Positions 48,536-56,525 of a stretch of DNA of 64,000 nt are shown in pieces; the stretch's first letter is position 1; the number at the start of each line of letters is the position of its first letter. Source of the DNA: Natronospirales bacterium (GTDB taxonomy: Bacteria > Pseudomonadota > Gammaproteobacteria > Natronospirales > REEB76); assembly GCA_021792635.1 (NCBI GenBank), contig JAJYUH010000011.1:36985-100984 (forward strand). The letters run 5' to 3'. Under the pieces are notes generated by a model. The model was not told where the DNA came from. It saw only the letters and a program-made list of their open reading frames with translations, and searched no databases. The translations under genes were made by a program, and so were the position numbers.

Positions 48536-49216
48536 ATGCGCAGCCGATTCTTTGCGGTAGTGTGCCTGGTCCTGCTGGCAGCGACCGCGAACGCGCGCGC
48601 AGATGACAGCGAGGGCCTGTACACGCCCGGCATGAGTGCGGCCATTGATCTCGGACGTTACCGCACGGATTTCGCCTACGCCGACGGTAATCACCGGGCG
48701 GACATCGGCCGCTACGCCATCGTGTACGTGCAGCCAGTGGCGCCGGACGTGGGTTTCGGCCTGCAGGGCGGTTACATGACCGCCGGTGTGAACAATGCCA
48801 CGCTGGCCCCGCTCAGCGACGGTTATGGCCCGTTCCTGGGGTTGTTCGCTGCCTGGCATCCCCTGCTCGGCAATTACCTGGCATTCGATTTCAACACCGG
48901 CTACACCTGGCATGACATGCATTTCCGGGCGCCTGCACAACAGGCGGATGTGACCTGGTATGAAAGCTTCGTTTCCCTGGGGCCGGTGTTGCGTTTGTGG
49001 CGCTGGCGCGTGTCCGCGGGCGGTTACTACCAAAATTTCAATGGCAGTGAAACGGATAGCGGCACCATTACCGGGCGGCAGGATTTTTCCGCCGCCCGCT
49101 CCACCGGCGCGTATTTCGGCTTTGCCTATTTCCTGGATCGCACCGGCTCGGTGGGGGTTTACGCCACCAGCGGCGCGCGCCAGGGATTCATGCTGGTTTT
49201 CAAGCGGCAATTCTAG
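48536..49216 (+). CDS. Secreted, probable outer-membrane beta-barrel protein, 226 aa
   Basis: Signal peptide MRSRFFAVVCLVLLAATANARA cleaves near residue 22. The mature chain alternates hydrophobic and polar residues (FGLQGGYMTAG, YLAFDFNTGYTWHDMHF, WRVSAGGYYQNF) and ends GARQGFMLVFKRQF with a terminal Phe, as in outer-membrane barrels of 8-10 strands. No enzymatic motif. It is monocistronic in appearance, 80 bp after the hypothetical pair. Function unknown. Confidence 0.72.
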   Translation: MRSRFFAVVCLVLLAATANARADDSEGLYTPGMSAAIDLGRYRTDFAYADGNHRADIGRYAIVYVQPVAPDVGFGLQGGYMTAGVNNATLAPLSDGYGPFLGLFAAWHPLLGNYLAFDFNTGYTWHDMHFRAPAQQADVTWYESFVSLGPVLRLWRWRVSAGGYYQNFNGSETDSGTITGRQDFSAARSTGAYFGFAYFLDRTGSVGVYATSGARQGFMLVFKRQF

Positions 49217-49343
49217 ACCATCCCCCGCCGTAACCGCTGCAGCGCGAAGCGTCAGAGGAGCGAAAGGCGGTGCATGCCGCTGTCATGGCAGACACAGTAT
49301 GATAGAGACATAAATACCCACGTTCTGACTCGGGGAGAACCAT

Positions 49344-49775
49344 ATGGATCATTGGATGTCGCTGTTGTTCCTGATTGCCGGGATCATCCTGGCGGTCATG
49401 GAGACAGCCACGCTTACCTTCTATCTGGCGGCGCTGGCGTTTGCCGCGTTCGCCACAGCACTCTACACTTGGCTGCATGCGTCCGAGTGGTGGCAGGCGG
49501 CGCTAGTGTTCGCCGTTGCGGCCGTCATCGCCCTGCCGCTCGCCCACCTGCTGCGCCGGCGCATGCAGGCCAGCCGCACCAGCAGCAGCCTGGACGACAT
49601 GGACAAGGGCGGGGTGGTGACGGTGACGGAAGACAATAACGGCACCCTCAAGGTCAAGTACCGCGACTCCCTGTGGGAAGCGGTGTGGGAGGGCGGGGGC
49701 AAGCCGCAGATCGGCGCACGCGCCGAGGTGGTGGCGCGGGACGGCTCGCGGCTGCGTATCAAAGCCATCGGTTGA
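49344..49775 (+). CDS. NfeD-family membrane protein, 143 aa
   Basis: Short NfeD type without the protease domain: two to three N-terminal membrane helices (SLLFLIAGIILAVMETATLTFYLAALAFAAFA and AALVFAVAAVIALPLAHLL) and a C-terminal OB-fold (GGVVTVTEDNNGTLKVKYRDSLWEAV...GARAEVVARDGSRLRIKAI). NfeD proteins assist SPFH/stomatin partners in the membrane, and the partner slipin follows 33 bp downstream. GGGGAGAA precedes ATG 49344. Confidence 0.9.
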   Translation: MDHWMSLLFLIAGIILAVMETATLTFYLAALAFAAFATALYTWLHASEWWQAALVFAVAAVIALPLAHLLRRRMQASRTSSSLDDMDKGGVVTVTEDNNGTLKVKYRDSLWEAVWEGGGKPQIGARAEVVARDGSRLRIKAIG

Positions 49776-49808
49776 CGAAAATACTCACACACATCCAGGA
49801 GCATCTTC

Positions 49809-50741
49809 ATGGCTATCTCGGCAATCATCGGTTTACTTATCATCCTGTGGGCGGCGGTGATGATCGCCCGCGCGGTGCGCATCGTGCCGCAGCAGCAGGC
49901 CTGGGTCGTCGAGCGCCTGGGCAAGTTCCACGGCGTGCTGACCTCGGGCATCCAGATCATCGTGCCGTTCTTCGACCGCGTGGCCTACAAATTCGACATG
50001 CGCGAGATTCCCATGGATGTGCCCGAGCAGGTGTGCATCACCCGGGACAACACGCGCCTGTCGGTGGACGGCGTGCTCTACTACCAGATCACCGACGCGC
50101 AAAACGCCGCCTACGGCACCAGTAATGTGATCACGGCAGTGGTGCAACTGGTGCAGACCACCATGCGTGCCGAGGTCGGCAAGCTGGCGCTGGACGAATG
50201 CCTGTCGCAGCGCGATACGCTCAACCGGGGCGTGGTGGACGTACTCACCCAGGCCGCCACCAGTTGGGGCGTGAAGGTGCTGCGTTACGAGATCCGCAAT
50301 CTCACGCCGCCGGACGAGATTCAGAGAGCCATGGAGCTGCAGCTCACCGCCGAGCGCCAGAAGCGCGCCGCCATCGCCAAATCCGAGGGCGAACGTCAGC
50401 AGGCCATCAACCAGTCGGAAGGCCAGAAGCAGAGCCAGATCAACAACGCCGAGGGCGAGCGCCAGTCCGCCATCCTGCGCGCCAACGGCCAGGGACAGGC
50501 CATCGCCACGGTGGCGACGGCCACCGCCAAGGCAATTTCCGACATCGGCAAGGCCGTGGCCGGGGAGGGCGGCGCCGAGGCGCTGCACTACCAGCTCGGT
50601 CAGCAGTGGGTGCAGCAGTGGGGACTCATCGCCAAGAATTCCACCGTCACCGTGGTACCGGCCAACATGGGCGACCTCTCCGCGATGGTGGGCTCGCTGC
50701 TTTCGCAGGCCGGGAATGCGAAGCCAGGGATGAAGAGCTGA
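49809..50741 (+). CDS. SPFH/Band 7 slipin (QmcA-like), 310 aa
   Basis: N-terminal membrane helix (AIIGLLIILWAAVMIARA), SPFH domain (VPQQQAWVVERLGKFHGVLTSGIQIIVPFFDRVAYKFDMRE...NTRLSVDGVLYYQI), then a long Ala/Glu/Gln coiled coil (QRKRAAIAKSEGERQQAIN onward) and a C-terminal conserved tail (LIAKNSTVTVVPANMGDLSAMVGSLLSQ). Slipins assemble into large membrane cages thought to organise proteases and lipids. It is operonic with nfeD. A diverged copy of its last 40 codons lies 360 bp downstream. Confidence 0.93.
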   Translation: MAISAIIGLLIILWAAVMIARAVRIVPQQQAWVVERLGKFHGVLTSGIQIIVPFFDRVAYKFDMREIPMDVPEQVCITRDNTRLSVDGVLYYQITDAQNAAYGTSNVITAVVQLVQTTMRAEVGKLALDECLSQRDTLNRGVVDVLTQAATSWGVKVLRYEIRNLTPPDEIQRAMELQLTAERQKRAAIAKSEGERQQAINQSEGQKQSQINNAEGERQSAILRANGQGQAIATVATATAKAISDIGKAVAGEGGAEALHYQLGQQWVQQWGLIAKNSTVTVVPANMGDLSAMVGSLLSQAGNAKPGMKS

Positions 50742-50779
50742 GCGATTGCCACACCCATGCTCGATTGGGAGACAGGAAC

Positions 50780-51082
50780 ATGCATGCGCGTAACAAGATG
50801 CGCCCCATACATCCCGGCGAAGTGCTGCGGGCGGAGTATCTTGAGCCCTTGGAAATGACACCCCACGCGCTTGCCGTACGGTTGCGGGTCACGCCCTCGC
50901 GTATCAATGAAATTGTGGATGAAGAACGCCCCGTCACGCTGGACACCGGCGTGAGGCTGGCGCGTTTCTTCAATGCCACGCCGGAATTCTGGATGAACCT
51001 GCAGCAAACCTATGCCCTCAAAACTCTGCCGGAGCCCCTTGTCCGAGAGATTGAACGCGATGTACACCCACTTAGAGCCTGA
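50780..51082 (+). CDS. HigA-family antitoxin / XRE-type regulator without a visible toxin, 100 aa
   Basis: Typical HigA/VapI sequence: MRPIHPGEVLRAEYLEPLEMTPHALAVRLRVTPSRINEIVDEERPVTLDTGVRLARFFNATPEFWMNLQQTYAL, an HTH_3 fold with the recognition helix around TPSRINEIV. HigA is normally encoded just after its toxin HigB. Here only 38 bp separate it from the slipin stop, too short for a toxin gene, and none lies downstream. It is thus an orphan antitoxin or regulator. GGGAGACAGGAAC precedes ATG 50780. It is inserted between the slipin gene and a copy of the slipin 3' end. Confidence 0.88.
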   Translation: MHARNKMRPIHPGEVLRAEYLEPLEMTPHALAVRLRVTPSRINEIVDEERPVTLDTGVRLARFFNATPEFWMNLQQTYALKTLPEPLVREIERDVHPLRA

Positions 51083-51101
51083 GTAGTGCATTTGGAACAT
51101 A

Positions 51102-51229
51102 AGCAGTGAGGACTCATCGCCAAGAATTCCACCGTGACCATAGTGCCGGCCAACATGGGCGACCTGTCCGCGATGATCGGCTCGCTGCTGTCGCAGACGG
51201 GAAATGCAAATGCTAATCGGAAGAGTTAA
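51102..51229 (+). pseudogene. Diverged copy of the slipin 3' end
   Basis: In the slipin frame the segment reads Q-stop-GLIAKNSTVTIVPANMGDLSAMIGSLLSQTGNANANRKS, matching the C-terminus of the gene at 49809-50741 (QWGLIAKNSTVTVVPANMG...). The Trp codon TGG has become TGA. About one base in ten differs, many at third positions, so the copy derives from another slipin allele rather than a recent duplication. The homology begins near 51102 and ends at the gene stop, exactly covering the 3' end. Confidence 0.88.
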
Positions 51230-51736
51230 TTGAAAATCAACTGGGAGATTGTTGATGCGCTATCTGGTTGGGCTGCAGCCGCCGCAACCTTCTGTGCTGT
51301 TCTTGTTTCTCTAAAATTTGCGCGTGGGGATGCGCCAAAGTTAGAAATCAAGGCACAGATCGCGACGTTCATACCGGGACCGCAACACAAAATTGGAATT
51401 GAAGTCAAAAATTCTGGTAAAAGATCAGTAAAACTTTGCGAAGTATATTTCAGGATTGGAAAACATAAATTAGAATTATCCACATTTTTTGATCTTCATA
51501 GAATTCCATATGGCGTAATGTTGGCTGAGGGCGATTTAATTGAGGTCAACATCGAATTTAAAGAAACACTTGAATTCCTTGAGAAGATGTATGGCTTACG
51601 AGAACTGCTTAAGTCTGGCATGAACATCCGTGTTGGAGTTATAGGTGTTTCTACCACTGCCGAGTCTGATATAGACATGAAATTGCAACAGGAATTGACA
51701 AATCGTGTAGCTGAAGAGTTTAGAGCGGACACATAA
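51230..51736 (+). CDS. AT-rich membrane-anchored hypothetical protein, 168 aa
   Basis: One N-terminal membrane segment (ALSGWAAAAATFCAVLVSLKFA), then a beta-rich domain (LEIKAQIATFIPGPQHKIGIEVKNSGKRSVKLCEVYFRIGKHKLEL...GDLIEVNIEFKE). It probably sits at the inner membrane with its domain in the cytoplasm; similar layouts occur in genes of mobile or defence islands. The start is taken as TTG 51230, overlapping the slipin relic stop region. Base composition is much AT-richer than the surroundings, indicating acquisition. I do not recognise the family. Confidence 0.65.
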   Translation: MKINWEIVDALSGWAAAAATFCAVLVSLKFARGDAPKLEIKAQIATFIPGPQHKIGIEVKNSGKRSVKLCEVYFRIGKHKLELSTFFDLHRIPYGVMLAEGDLIEVNIEFKETLEFLEKMYGLRELLKSGMNIRVGVIGVSTTAESDIDMKLQQELTNRVAEEFRADT

Positions 51737-51830
51737 GTTGAATAATGATTCAACGAATAAGACGTAGTTTTCTGTGTACCGATTTTTCATTGGTTGATTT
51801 TCTCTTGTACCCTCTGCGTAGCTCATGGAT

Positions 51831-52226
51831 TTAGTGTTGCGTGTTTGATTGAATGTGCGCGCGCAGCCAGACTGCGAAATCCTTTTCGCTGAGTTTGCCT
51901 TCGGCCAGGGCCAGTATCGTCAGGTATTTTTCTTCGTCGCTCGCAACAAGCTCGATTTCATTCAATGCCAAAAAAGTTCGGTACGCCACATAGGCGGTAC
52001 GTTTGTTGCCATCCATAAAGGGATGATTGCGGGCCAGACCGAAAGCCAGACTTGCCGCCAGTTCGGCCAAGTCGGGCGCGGGATCGCCGTAGGCGAAAAG
52101 TTGTTGTGGTCGGGCGAGGGCGGATTCCAGCAGTGTTGCGTCGCGCACGCCCGCGCTGCCGCCATGCTCGGCGAGCTGGCGGTCGTGAATGGTGAGCGCC
52201 AGGGCTTTTTCCAGCCAGACGATCAC
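51831..52226 (-). CDS. doc: Doc-family toxin (death on curing, Fic fold), 131 aa
   Basis: Fic-fold core with the catalytic/phosphate loop HPFMDGNKRTAYVAYRTFL (consensus HxFx(D/E)GNKR), preceded by VRDATLLESALARPQQLFAYGDPAPDLAELAASLAFGLA. Doc phosphorylates EF-Tu and stops translation. Length is normal for Doc (about 125 aa). The adjacent upstream gene encodes an AbrB-type rather than Phd-type antitoxin, 8 bp away. The active-site residues are intact, so the toxin is likely functional. Confidence 0.92.
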   Translation of the reverse strand: MIVWLEKALALTIHDRQLAEHGGSAGVRDATLLESALARPQQLFAYGDPAPDLAELAASLAFGLARNHPFMDGNKRTAYVAYRTFLALNEIELVASDEEKYLTILALAEGKLSEKDFAVWLRAHIQSNTQH

Positions 52227-52234
52227 GCGCGATC

Positions 52235-52459
52235 TCAGCTATCGGCCAGTTTGCGTAGCAGATTGCGGTCCTTGCGCATGATGCGTTCGGCCACTTCCAT
52301 CTGCTCGGCTAGCTTGGAATCGAAGGGCGTGAGCTTGATGCCGTCCGGCAGCTCGGTGGCGTAGAGCGCGTCGCCCTTCTCCAGGCGCAGGCGCGCCAGC
52401 AGTTCCTTGGGCAGGATGACGCCGGCGGAATTGCCGACTGTGGTGACTTTGAGTTTCAT
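52235..52459 (-). CDS. AbrB/MazE-type antitoxin paired with Doc, 74 aa
   Basis: Swapped-hairpin AbrB DNA-binding domain at the N-terminus (MKLKVTTVGNSAGVILPKELLARLRLEKGDALYATELPDGIKLTP), then a helical, charged tail that should wrap the toxin (LAEQMEVAERIMRKDRNLLRKLADS). It starts the operon with doc. AGGAGG lies just upstream of ATG 52459. A palindromic operator overlaps its -10 element, consistent with autorepression. Confidence 0.9.
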   Translation of the reverse strand: MKLKVTTVGNSAGVILPKELLARLRLEKGDALYATELPDGIKLTPFDSKLAEQMEVAERIMRKDRNLLRKLADS

Positions 52460-52478
52460 GGATAAGCCTCCTGCCGGG

Positions 52479-52506
52479 ATTATAACGTATGTTATATATC
52501 GGGCAA
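52479..52506 (-). promoter_or_regulatory. Promoter and operator of the AbrB-Doc operon
   Basis: On the minus strand a consensus TATAAT (52479-52484) follows TTGCCC (52501-52506) by 16 bp. The perfect palindrome TATAAC-GTAT-GTTATA at 52481-52496 overlaps the -10 element, placing a bound antitoxin over the RNA polymerase site. Confidence 0.75.
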
Positions 52507-52574
52507 GTGGCTGTCAGCGCATGGGCCGGCAAGGCGGGCGGTACAATGCGCGCCTGCTACACATGGATGCGTGT

Positions 52575-52940
52575 CTAACTGCCGATTTCAATAATCTGAT
52601 TCAGTGTTTCGCAAGCCAGCGCGTACGCATCCTCTGGCACCTTCTTCAACGGATGCGGCTTTGCATTTCTCGCTCGCCAGTCGAATGATTTGGGCTGATG
52701 GCCGAGGATGTAACTGGCCACTCCCCTGGGTCCTTTGAACTTTACGGCGAAGGGGTTGCTATCGTTAAATGCGGCGGTTGTCATTGGCAAGCCGATCACG
52801 ATCCCGGTGCGTTCATTGAATTCCCTTGGCGAGAGAACGACCAGAGGATGTACATCCTTCATTTCTCTGCCGGCCTGAGGATTGCAGTTGATCCAAATCA
52901 TGTCGCGGCGGTCGGGACACCAAGCCTTACGGACCGCCAT
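52575..52940 (-). CDS. mazF: MazF/PemK-family endoribonuclease toxin, 121 aa
   Basis: MazF fold: RRDMIWINCNPQAGREMKDVHPLVVLSPREFNERTGIVIGLPMTT, with the conserved GREMKDVHP catalytic strand region and SPREFN, then the C-terminal LPEDAYALACETL-like helix (here VPEDAYALACETLNQIIEI). MazF toxins cut mRNA at short sequences. The start overlaps the antitoxin stop (TGATG at 52938-52942), the standard mazE-mazF coupling. Apparently intact. Confidence 0.92.
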   Translation of the reverse strand: MAVRKAWCPDRRDMIWINCNPQAGREMKDVHPLVVLSPREFNERTGIVIGLPMTTAAFNDSNPFAVKFKGPRGVASYILGHQPKSFDWRARNAKPHPLKKVPEDAYALACETLNQIIEIGS

Positions 52941-53194
52941 CAGTAAATCTCATTCCCGATATGCGTGGCAGCCATGGCCTCGCCCCCATGTTGATATGGA
53001 TCGAATGCCGCCAGTTTCTGAGCAAGCGTCAGTCTCGGTTCGCCTACGGCTTTCACCAGCACGTTGGAATCCTGCACCGACACCTCGACGGGCTGACCGA
53101 CCTTGAATCGAGCTGAGCGCGCAACGGCTGCCGGAATCCGCACGGCCAGACTGTTGCCCCATTGCTGGAGCGTAAGGGTAGCGCTTTTTGACAT
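52940..53194 (-). CDS. mazE: MazE-type antitoxin, 84 aa
   Basis: AbrB-like N-terminal domain (LTLQQWGNSLAVRIPAAVARSARFKVGQPVEVSVQDSNVLVKAV) followed by a flexible acidic tail (LTLAQKLAAFDPYQHGGEAMA) of the MazE/ChpI type that blocks the MazF RNA site. ATG 53194 is used, after GGAGGT; a start four codons upstream is also open. A good promoter lies 20-50 bp before it. Confidence 0.92.
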   Translation of the reverse strand: MSKSATLTLQQWGNSLAVRIPAAVARSARFKVGQPVEVSVQDSNVLVKAVGEPRLTLAQKLAAFDPYQHGGEAMAATHIGNEIY

Positions 53195-53216
53195 GTCCAC
53201 CTCCAATGTTTAAACG

Positions 53217-53245
53217 AGTATAGACGTGTATCATGTAGCGGTCAA
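53217..53245 (-). promoter_or_regulatory. mazEF promoter
   Basis: Minus strand: TTGACC (53240-53245), a 17-bp spacer, TATACT (53217-53222), then GGAGGT and ATG 53194. Both hexamers match consensus at five of six bases. A GTATAGAC/GTGTATC near-repeat lies in the spacer and may be the MazE site. Confidence 0.75.
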
Positions 53246-53445
53246 ATCAAAGTAAGGCAGCGTGGATGTAATCCGTTTTCCGTCGCGCCGGCAGGACCCC
53301 GGCTTTCGTTGGGTGGTATACCTAAGCACCCATTTTCACTGGAATGCCGCCTCGGCGGGAATAACGAAACCCGGACATAAGCGAATAGTTCAGTTTCCTT
53401 AGGTAGAATGAGTCCACCTTAATCTCCTGACATACCGTCTGCTCC

Positions 53446-54387
53446 ATGCAAACCGCATTACACAAACGCTCGGTCAATCAGAACAAGCTGGAAAAGCGCC
53501 TGCGCCGCCAAGTCGGCCAGGCCATCCAGGATTTCAACATGATCGAGGCCGGCGACCGGGTGATGGTGTGCCTCTCGGGTGGCAAGGATTCCTACACGCT
53601 GCTGGATATCCTGCTGAAGCTCAAGGCCAGCGCGCCGGTGGAGTTCGAGATTCTGGCGGTGAACCTGGACCAGAAGCAGCCGGGTTTCCCCGAGCATGTG
53701 CTGCCGGAGTATCTGACGAAGATCGGCGTGCCATTCCATATCCTGGAGCAGGACACCTACAGCGTGGTCAAGCGCGTGATCCCGGAAGGCAAGACCACCT
53801 GCGGCCTGTGTTCACGCCTGCGGCGCGGCGCGCTCTATAGTTACGCCGAGAACAACGGCATCACAAAAATTGCCCTCGGCCATCACCGCGGCGACATCAT
53901 CGAAACCTTTTTCCTGAATTTGTTTTATGGTGGCAAACTCAAAGCCATGCCGCCGAAGCTTTTGTCCGACGACGGCCGCCATGTGGTGATCCGACCGCTG
54001 GCCTATTGCGAGGAGCGTGACATCGCCAAGTATGCCGCCATCCGGGAATTCCCCCTCATTCCCTGCAACCTGTGCGGCTCCCAGGAACACCTGCAGCGCA
54101 AGGCGGTGAAGGCCATGCTCACGGAATGGGAGCGTCAGTTTCCCGGACGCGGCAATTCCATTTTCGCAGCCTTGCAGAACGTGACGCTCTCGCACCTTGC
54201 CGATCCAAAACAATTCGATTTTGCCGCGCTCGGTACGAAACAAGCGCCGCAGCGCGACTGGCCGGCTCCGCAAAGCGCGAACGGGGAGTCGGACGACGAC
54301 GTGCTGGCGGCCACGGTTTCCGTGGATGAATTGCTCAAGACCATGCCGCAGGGACGACTGGCACAATCCGAAACACAGCACGCATGA
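53446..54387 (+). CDS. ttcA: tRNA 2-thiocytidine(32) synthetase TtcA
   Basis: PP-loop ATPase of 313 aa. SGGKDS at residues 44-49 binds ATP. Two CxxC motifs (Cys119/Cys122 in TTCGLC, Cys207/Cys210 in IPCNLC) ligate the iron-sulfur cluster used to thiolate C32 of certain tRNAs. [20 protein letters not shown] and [15 protein letters not shown] are typical. A C-terminal extension of about 60 residues is variable. The stop overlaps the next gene's start by 4 bp (ATGA), so an HD-GYP protein is translated with it. Confidence 0.96.
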   Translation: MQTALHKRSVNQNKLEKRLRRQVGQAIQDFNMIEAGDRVMVCLSGGKDSYTLLDILLKLKASAPVEFEILAVNLDQKQPGFPEHVLPEYLTKIGVPFHILEQDTYSVVKRVIPEGKTTCGLCSRLRRGALYSYAENNGITKIALGHHRGDIIETFFLNLFYGGKLKAMPPKLLSDDGRHVVIRPLAYCEERDIAKYAAIREFPLIPCNLCGSQEHLQRKAVKAMLTEWERQFPGRGNSIFAALQNVTLSHLADPKQFDFAALGTKQAPQRDWPAPQSANGESDDDVLAATVSVDELLKTMPQGRLAQSETQHA

Positions 54388-56285
54388 ACGTCCGCAGCGA
54401 CGGGGTTTCGGATAGGGCTGGCATCGCGGTGGAAGCCGGTTATTTCCCAGACGACAGTCTTGCCGCGTTCGCCCAAAACGGATTGCAGTTGTTTTTTATT
54501 CAAGCCCCCACGGATTTGGAAACCCGGGCCTGTGCGGTGTTGTGTCTCACGCCGAAGTTACTCGCGGGTGAAGCCACCCGCGCGCAATGGCAGGATGCCG
54601 CGCCGGATGCGGCCATGGTAGTGGACGAATCCGTGGCGCAGGCAGGCGAGGTGCGCATCTCCAAACTGTGGCCGGCGGCGGCGGTGATGAGTACCCTGTC
54701 CCTGGCTGCGGCCATGGCGCGTCAGCGCCGGCACGTGCATCAGCTCACGCAGGTGGGCGTGGCACTTTCCAGCAGACGCAGCCATCAGGCGCTGCTGGAA
54801 CTGATTCTCACGCAGGCGCGACGCCTGGGGGGCTGTGATGCCGCCAGCATCTATCTCATGGAGAAACACCGCGACGGCACCGTAGAACTGGTGGTGCGCC
54901 TGGCGCAGAACGAATCGGTGGAATTTTCCTTCGCGGAAGAACGCTTGGCTTTCGACCTGACATCCCTCGCCGGCTATGTGACTGTGACCGGCAGCGAGAT
55001 CAATGTAACGGATGTGTATGCACCACCTGCGGAAGTACCCTGGCGTTTCAACAGCAGCTTTGACCGGCGTTTCGGCTACCGCACCGCCTCGATTTATGCG
55101 ACGCCGCTGCGCATACCGCAGGGGGAAATCATCGGCGGCATCGAGTTTATCAACCGCAAACGCGATCCGGCGGCGCGGCTCACCGGTCCCGACGCCACCC
55201 TTGCGGAAACCCTGCCGTTCAGTGCCGACATTGTGCCGCTGCTGCGCGCACTGGCCAGCCAGGCGGCGGTGGCCATCGAGAACAACCGCCTGCTGCTCGA
55301 AATCGAGGACATGTTCGAGGGTTTCGTGGTGGCTTCCGTGACCGCCATTGAGCAGCGCGACCCCGTCACCAGCGGGCATTCGTTCCGGGTGGCGCGCCTG
55401 ACCACCGCCCTCGCCGATGCCCTGCCACGTTCCGGGTTGGCACGCTTCCACAACACGCATTTCAGCGAGCCGCAATTGCGCGAACTGCGGTACGCGGCCC
55501 TGTTGCATGATTTCGGCAAGATCGGGGTGCGCGAGCACGTGCTGGTCAAGGCCCACAAGCTCACCCGGGAGCATTACCTGGCAATCCGCGAACGCATCAA
55601 CGTGGAAACCGAACGGCTCAAGCGCCGCGCCCTGGCACAGCAACTGGTGATGCTGCGCAGCGGCATGGGCTCGCACGAGGAATTGCTCACCATCGAGCAG
55701 GAACTGGAGGGCAAACTGGCGGCGCTGGAGACTTACTGGGCAGCCATCCAGGAAGCCAACGAGCCGGACATCCTGCAAGGCAAGCCAGACAAAGCGCTGA
55801 AAACCGCGAAAAACTACAGCCTATCCGAGGAAGGCACGCCGCTGCTCACCGACGAGGAGCACCGCGTGCTCTCCATCCCCCGCGGCAGCCTTACCACCGA
55901 GGAACGCCGCGAAATCGAATCCCACGTGGTGCATACCTACAATTTCCTGCGGCGTATTCCCTGGCCCGCGGACCTGGCCGCCATTCCCGAGATCGCCGGC
56001 GCCCATCACGAAAAGCTGGACGGCAGCGGCTACCCGCACGGCCGCACCCAGGCGGACATCCCGTTTCCCTCGCGGCTCATGACGGTGGCGGACATTTACG
56101 ACGCGCTTACCGCCGCGGACCGCCCCTACAAGAAATCCCTGCCCTCGGAACGGGCCTTCGCGGTACTGGGAGACGAGGCCAAGCGCGGCAAGCTGGACGC
56201 GGATCTGGTGAAGATATTCATCGAAGCGCAGATATTCAGCCTGGCAGGCGATCCCGCTGCGGCTGCGGACCAGCATCCGCGGTAG
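54384..56285 (+). CDS. GAF and HD-GYP domain protein (putative cyclic di-GMP phosphodiesterase), 633 aa
   Basis: An N-terminal receiver-like region without a clear phosphoacceptor (1-110) leads to a GAF domain (about 130-310: [18 protein letters not shown]...[15 protein letters not shown]...[21 protein letters not shown]). The HD-GYP domain follows: [25 protein letters not shown] near 375, and [13 protein letters not shown] near 541 carrying the GYP signature. A charged insert of about 100 residues sits between the HD and GYP parts. HD-GYP enzymes hydrolyse cyclic di-GMP. It starts inside the ttcA stop. Its own stop codon TAG lies within a REP-like element. Confidence 0.9.
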   Translation: MNVRSDGVSDRAGIAVEAGYFPDDSLAAFAQNGLQLFFIQAPTDLETRACAVLCLTPKLLAGEATRAQWQDAAPDAAMVVDESVAQAGEVRISKLWPAAAVMSTLSLAAAMARQRRHVHQLTQVGVALSSRRSHQALLELILTQARRLGGCDAASIYLMEKHRDGTVELVVRLAQNESVEFSFAEERLAFDLTSLAGYVTVTGSEINVTDVYAPPAEVPWRFNSSFDRRFGYRTASIYATPLRIPQGEIIGGIEFINRKRDPAARLTGPDATLAETLPFSADIVPLLRALASQAAVAIENNRLLLEIEDMFEGFVVASVTAIEQRDPVTSGHSFRVARLTTALADALPRSGLARFHNTHFSEPQLRELRYAALLHDFGKIGVREHVLVKAHKLTREHYLAIRERINVETERLKRRALAQQLVMLRSGMGSHEELLTIEQELEGKLAALETYWAAIQEANEPDILQGKPDKALKTAKNYSLSEEGTPLLTDEEHRVLSIPRGSLTTEERREIESHVVHTYNFLRRIPWPADLAAIPEIAGAHHEKLDGSGYPHGRTQADIPFPSRLMTVADIYDALTAADRPYKKSLPSERAFAVLGDEAKRGKLDADLVKIFIEAQIFSLAGDPAAAADQHPR

Positions 56286-56473
56286 GAGCGCCGCGGACCG
56301 CCAGGGGTGAGCTGCGATAGCAGCGAACGGACATACAAGGAAGTATGTCTTGGCCTTTCCAGCCGGGCAGGGAGCCGGCTGGAAAGGCGGAAATGCAGCA
56401 ATGCAGGAGCAAAAATCTGCCGCGCCGCGACTGAGATCCGGAAATCCGTTGCGGTGTATGACACCACTCCCAC
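56281..56473. repeat. Composite REP-like element with internal hairpins
   Basis: The left end GGTAGGAGCGCCGCGG (56281 on) and the inverted right end (GTTGCGGTGTATGACACC then ACTCCCAC, 56448-56473) are REP-type ends facing each other. Between them lie GCTGC-GATA-GCAGC (56310-56323), GACATAC/GTATGTC (56330-56349), and a perfect 14-bp stem GCCTTTCCAGCCGG/CCGGCTGGAAAGGC with an 8-nt loop (56353-56388). No U-run follows on either strand. The left end contains the stop codon of the HD-GYP gene. The whole has the layout of a small non-autonomous mobile repeat or structured RNA. Confidence 0.7.
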
Positions 56474-56525
56474 AAAGACAGAGCAACCATCGCGGTGGGG
56501 ACCACCGCGCCCACTCGCAACACAC

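Noticed and set aside
50742..50779. HigB toxin upstream of the HigA-like gene
   Set aside because: Only 38 bp are available between the slipin stop and the HigA start, and no toxin-like sequence is found in either neighbouring frame.
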